From positions 1 to 7,351 of the forward strand of contig JBEKBO010000175.1 of NCBI GenBank assembly GCA_050015355.1: a stretch of DNA of 7,351 nucleotides, in the 5' to 3' direction. Positions 5,997 to 7,351 of the stretch are shown one piece after another (the stretch's first letter is position 1; each line of letters starts with the position of its first letter). Source of the stretch: CAWBRT01 sp050015355. GTDB taxonomy: Bacteria > Acidobacteriota > Terriglobia > Terriglobales > Acidobacteriaceae. A model generated the notes under the pieces. The model was not told the origin of the DNA and did no database searches. It saw nothing but the letters and a program-made list of their open reading frames with translations. The translations under genes and the position numbers were made by a program.

Positions 5997-6590
5997 TTAT
6001 TTCTTAACGAGATCAGGTCGGTACGCGGAAATGTCCGGGTATCGCACGAATTCCACGTAGTTTCCTTCAGGGTCCAACGCTAACAGCGCAAATACCCCCG
6101 GGCGAACCTGAATGGCGTTTTCGCTGACGAGCTTCACCTTGTTTGCCCTGAGCTGCGTCACGACCGCGTCCATGTCGTCGACAAGAAACGTATTGAAGGC
6201 TACCCCTGCCCGCAGGAATGCCCATTTAGGAACCGGAGCCCGTTTGGGAGACTCTACTTTCGGCTGGATCAGCTTTATCCGCTCCCCATAAGGCGTCTGC
6301 ATGCGCACGATTCTGTATCCATTCGGCGCTGACCGAGCTAGTTTGCTCATCTCGGGAGGGGTTTCCGCGTCGGCCACTTTCTTCAGACCCACGACCTCCG
6401 TGTAGAACTTGAGCATGCGATCCAAATCGACGCATACGATACCCACCTCCAGGGGGGCTGTCATCTTCAACTGCCATGGCTGCGCAGCGTTGGACGGCGA
6501 CGCGGCTTTCTGTGCTGGCTGGCCTGCTTGCGCCAGCAACAGGATTGGAACGACTAAGACCAAGATAACGATTGTGAGTCTCGGTTTCAT
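5997..6590 (-). CDS. Exported VOC/glyoxalase-fold protein
   Basis: A 197-residue protein. ATG 6590 follows GAGAGG (6596-6601) with 5 bases spacing. Residues 1-22 form a signal peptide (MKPR, then a hydrophobic core ending ILLLAQA), with a likely cut after AQA. A low-complexity Ala/Pro/Gln linker runs to about 38. The VOC domain follows as two beta-alpha-beta-beta-beta modules: LEVGIVCVDLDRMLKFYTEVVGLKKV (47-72), and AFNTFLVDDMDAVVTQLRANKV (131-152) ending in LALDPEGNYVEFVRYPD (170-186). The fold is clear, but the usual metal-binding histidines are not present. The first site is Glu48 and the module-2 histidine position is Phe132/Asn133; only Glu180 fits. It may therefore not be a classical metal-dependent lyase, epimerase or dioxygenase, and its ligand is unknown. 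Export of a VOC protein is less common than cytoplasmic location. Confidence 0.8.
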   Translation of the reverse strand: MKPRLTIVILVLVVPILLLAQAGQPAQKAASPSNAAQPWQLKMTAPLEVGIVCVDLDRMLKFYTEVVGLKKVADAETPPEMSKLARSAPNGYRIVRMQTPYGERIKLIQPKVESPKRAPVPKWAFLRAGVAFNTFLVDDMDAVVTQLRANKVKLVSENAIQVRPGVFALLALDPEGNYVEFVRYPDISAYRPDLVKK

Positions 6591-6618
6591 GGGTGCCTCT
6601 CTTGAGCATCATTGATTG

Positions 6619-6695
6619 GGACTAGTACTTCAGGATTACGGGGGCCGTGGGCCGAAGGATAGCCGGCAAAAACAAATGGAAAGTCTAGTCCTGAA
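6619..6695 (-). repeat. Overlapping alternative inverted repeats in the VOC leader
   Basis: GGACTAG (6619-6625) pairs with CTAGTCC (6685-6691), and TTCAGGA (6629-6635) pairs with TCCTGAA (6689-6695). The two right-hand arms share TCC at 6689-6691, so on a transcript the two 7-bp stems exclude each other. A GCCG/CGGC mini-hairpin lies inside. The predicted transcription start is near 6695, so the arms would lie at the very 5' end of the leader RNA. Confidence 0.45.
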
Positions 6696-6701
6696 CAACA
6701 A

Positions 6702-6730
6702 CTTCTAAGGCTAACCGACTCGTGTGTCAA
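6702..6730 (-). promoter_or_regulatory. Sigma70-like promoter for the VOC gene
   Basis: On the minus strand, TTGACA (6725-6730, all six consensus bases) is separated by exactly 17 bases from TAGAAG (6702-6707, four of six). Transcription would start near 6695, giving an untranslated leader of about 105 bases before ATG 6590. This is the best promoter match in the window. Confidence 0.5.
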
Positions 6731-7351
6731 CAGGAACTTGTCTAAATCGAAGGAGCTGGTTTTCGGATGGCGGATGAAGCGACTACTCTATGTTGGAGCA
6801 AACGCTGTCTGCTTGGAGGTTCTTTGATGTCTTCCGATATCCCGGCTGTTATCCCATGAATGGTCATTGAGAATACCTATGAGCTTTATAGATGTAATCA
6901 ATTTGACGCTATTGAACCAGTCCCGGGGCAAGTGAGATATCCTTGAACGCGGTGCTGCGCGTCTGGGCGGACGGCATCACCGTTACGACCTCACGGCCTA
7001 AAGATTTTCCGGATCGTTTCTGTTCCCAAATTCTCATTTATCTCACGACGGAAGTTCCTTGCCTGCCGTGTAGCTCTCCGCGCAGAATCCCACGTCCAAT
7101 TTGCCCATTCCACGATGACCAAGTGAAAAGTATTGCCGACAGTTCCAGACTTTTCACCAGAAACGAGTCCGCGTTTAGTTTTGGCGAAGTACAGGTACGG
7201 AACGCCGGCGAAGAATTTCGCCGAGACTACACCCTAATCCGTCGATAAGCTAACGAACAGGCGGGGGCAAGGGTGGTTTTGGAAACTCAGTTGATTCTAG
7301 CCGACCAATGCGGCCCCAGCGGAGGTGGTAAACCTCGACTGAAGCCACGTC

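Larger units (their letters stand above)
6591..7351. other. VOC promoter and leader, then sequence with no convincing gene
   Basis: The first ~140 bases hold the leader and promoter of the VOC gene. From about 6731 to the right edge I see no convincing gene. Weak candidates are a 30-codon frame 6767-6859 (plus) with AAGGAG 11 bases upstream; a plus frame 6943-7248 starting at TTG, Cys/Pro/Arg-rich and without family resemblance; and a minus frame 7250-7351 ending in PKPPLPPPVR and open at the edge, which could be the C-terminus of a gene entering from the right. Confidence 0.5.

Noticed and set aside
6943..7248. 101-codon plus-strand frame with CLPC and further cysteines, briefly resembling the C-terminal region of family 9 glycosyltransferases
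   Set aside because: TTG start without a convincing RBS. The resemblance is limited to a few Cys/Pro residues, and the rest looks random.
7250..7351. 33-residue minus-strand frame open at the right edge, proline-rich end
   Set aside because: Too short to identify and equal-length frames occur by chance. It remains possible as the end of a gene beyond the window.

Overview
The window looks like accessory chromosome from an environmental bacterium, most likely an acidobacterium. The taxonomic guess is an inference. It rests on an exported small protein of the DUF5818 type, a membrane-anchored rhodanese of the style common in that phylum, a DVU0298-type HEAT-like protein and moderately GC-rich DNA. 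No rRNA, tRNA, CRISPR array or complete mobile element is visible.

Left part (1-3566). A minus-strand fragment of an IS5-family transposase runs off the left edge. Its reading frame closes just before a three-gene plus-strand operon: E1 alpha (169-1206), E1 beta (1227-2204) and a lipoyl-bearing E2 acyltransferase (2235-3566). The spacers are 20 and 30 bases. Together they form the thiamine-diphosphate decarboxylase and acyl-transfer parts of a 2-oxo-acid/acetoin dehydrogenase complex. The E1 alpha sequence (GANGIVGAG, YNMPG, a GHHEGDP loop) and the E1 beta AAQHSQ segment favour the acetoin-cleaving branch (Aco; acetoin + CoA + NAD+ to acetyl-CoA + acetaldehyde) over classical pyruvate dehydrogenase. 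The E3 dihydrolipoamide dehydrogenase is not in the window and must come from elsewhere.

Middle part (3567-5684). This is low-density sequence. It holds a broken minus-strand rhodanese gene (3634-3885), about 580 bases with no recognisable gene, a small exported cysteine-rich DUF5818-like protein (4469-4813, minus), a divergent intergenic region rich in palindromes and a tandem 10-bp repeat, and a DVU0298-family HEAT-like protein (5142-5684, plus).

Right part (5685-7351). A minus-strand C-terminal gene remnant without a start codon (5789-5992) lies just downstream of an exported VOC/glyoxalase-fold protein (5997-6590, minus). The VOC gene has a good sigma70-like promoter about 105 bases upstream of its RBS-start region, and its leader contains two overlapping, mutually exclusive inverted repeats. 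The remaining ~600 bases to the right edge show no convincing gene.

Overall this is one intact metabolic operon followed by a decaying, gene-poor stretch with several gene remnants. I do not see a clear new multi-gene system. The most testable oddities are the VOC leader architecture, the changed cofactor and subunit-binding motifs in the E1 alpha and E2 proteins, the transposase scar in front of the operon, and the orphan C-terminal fragment.
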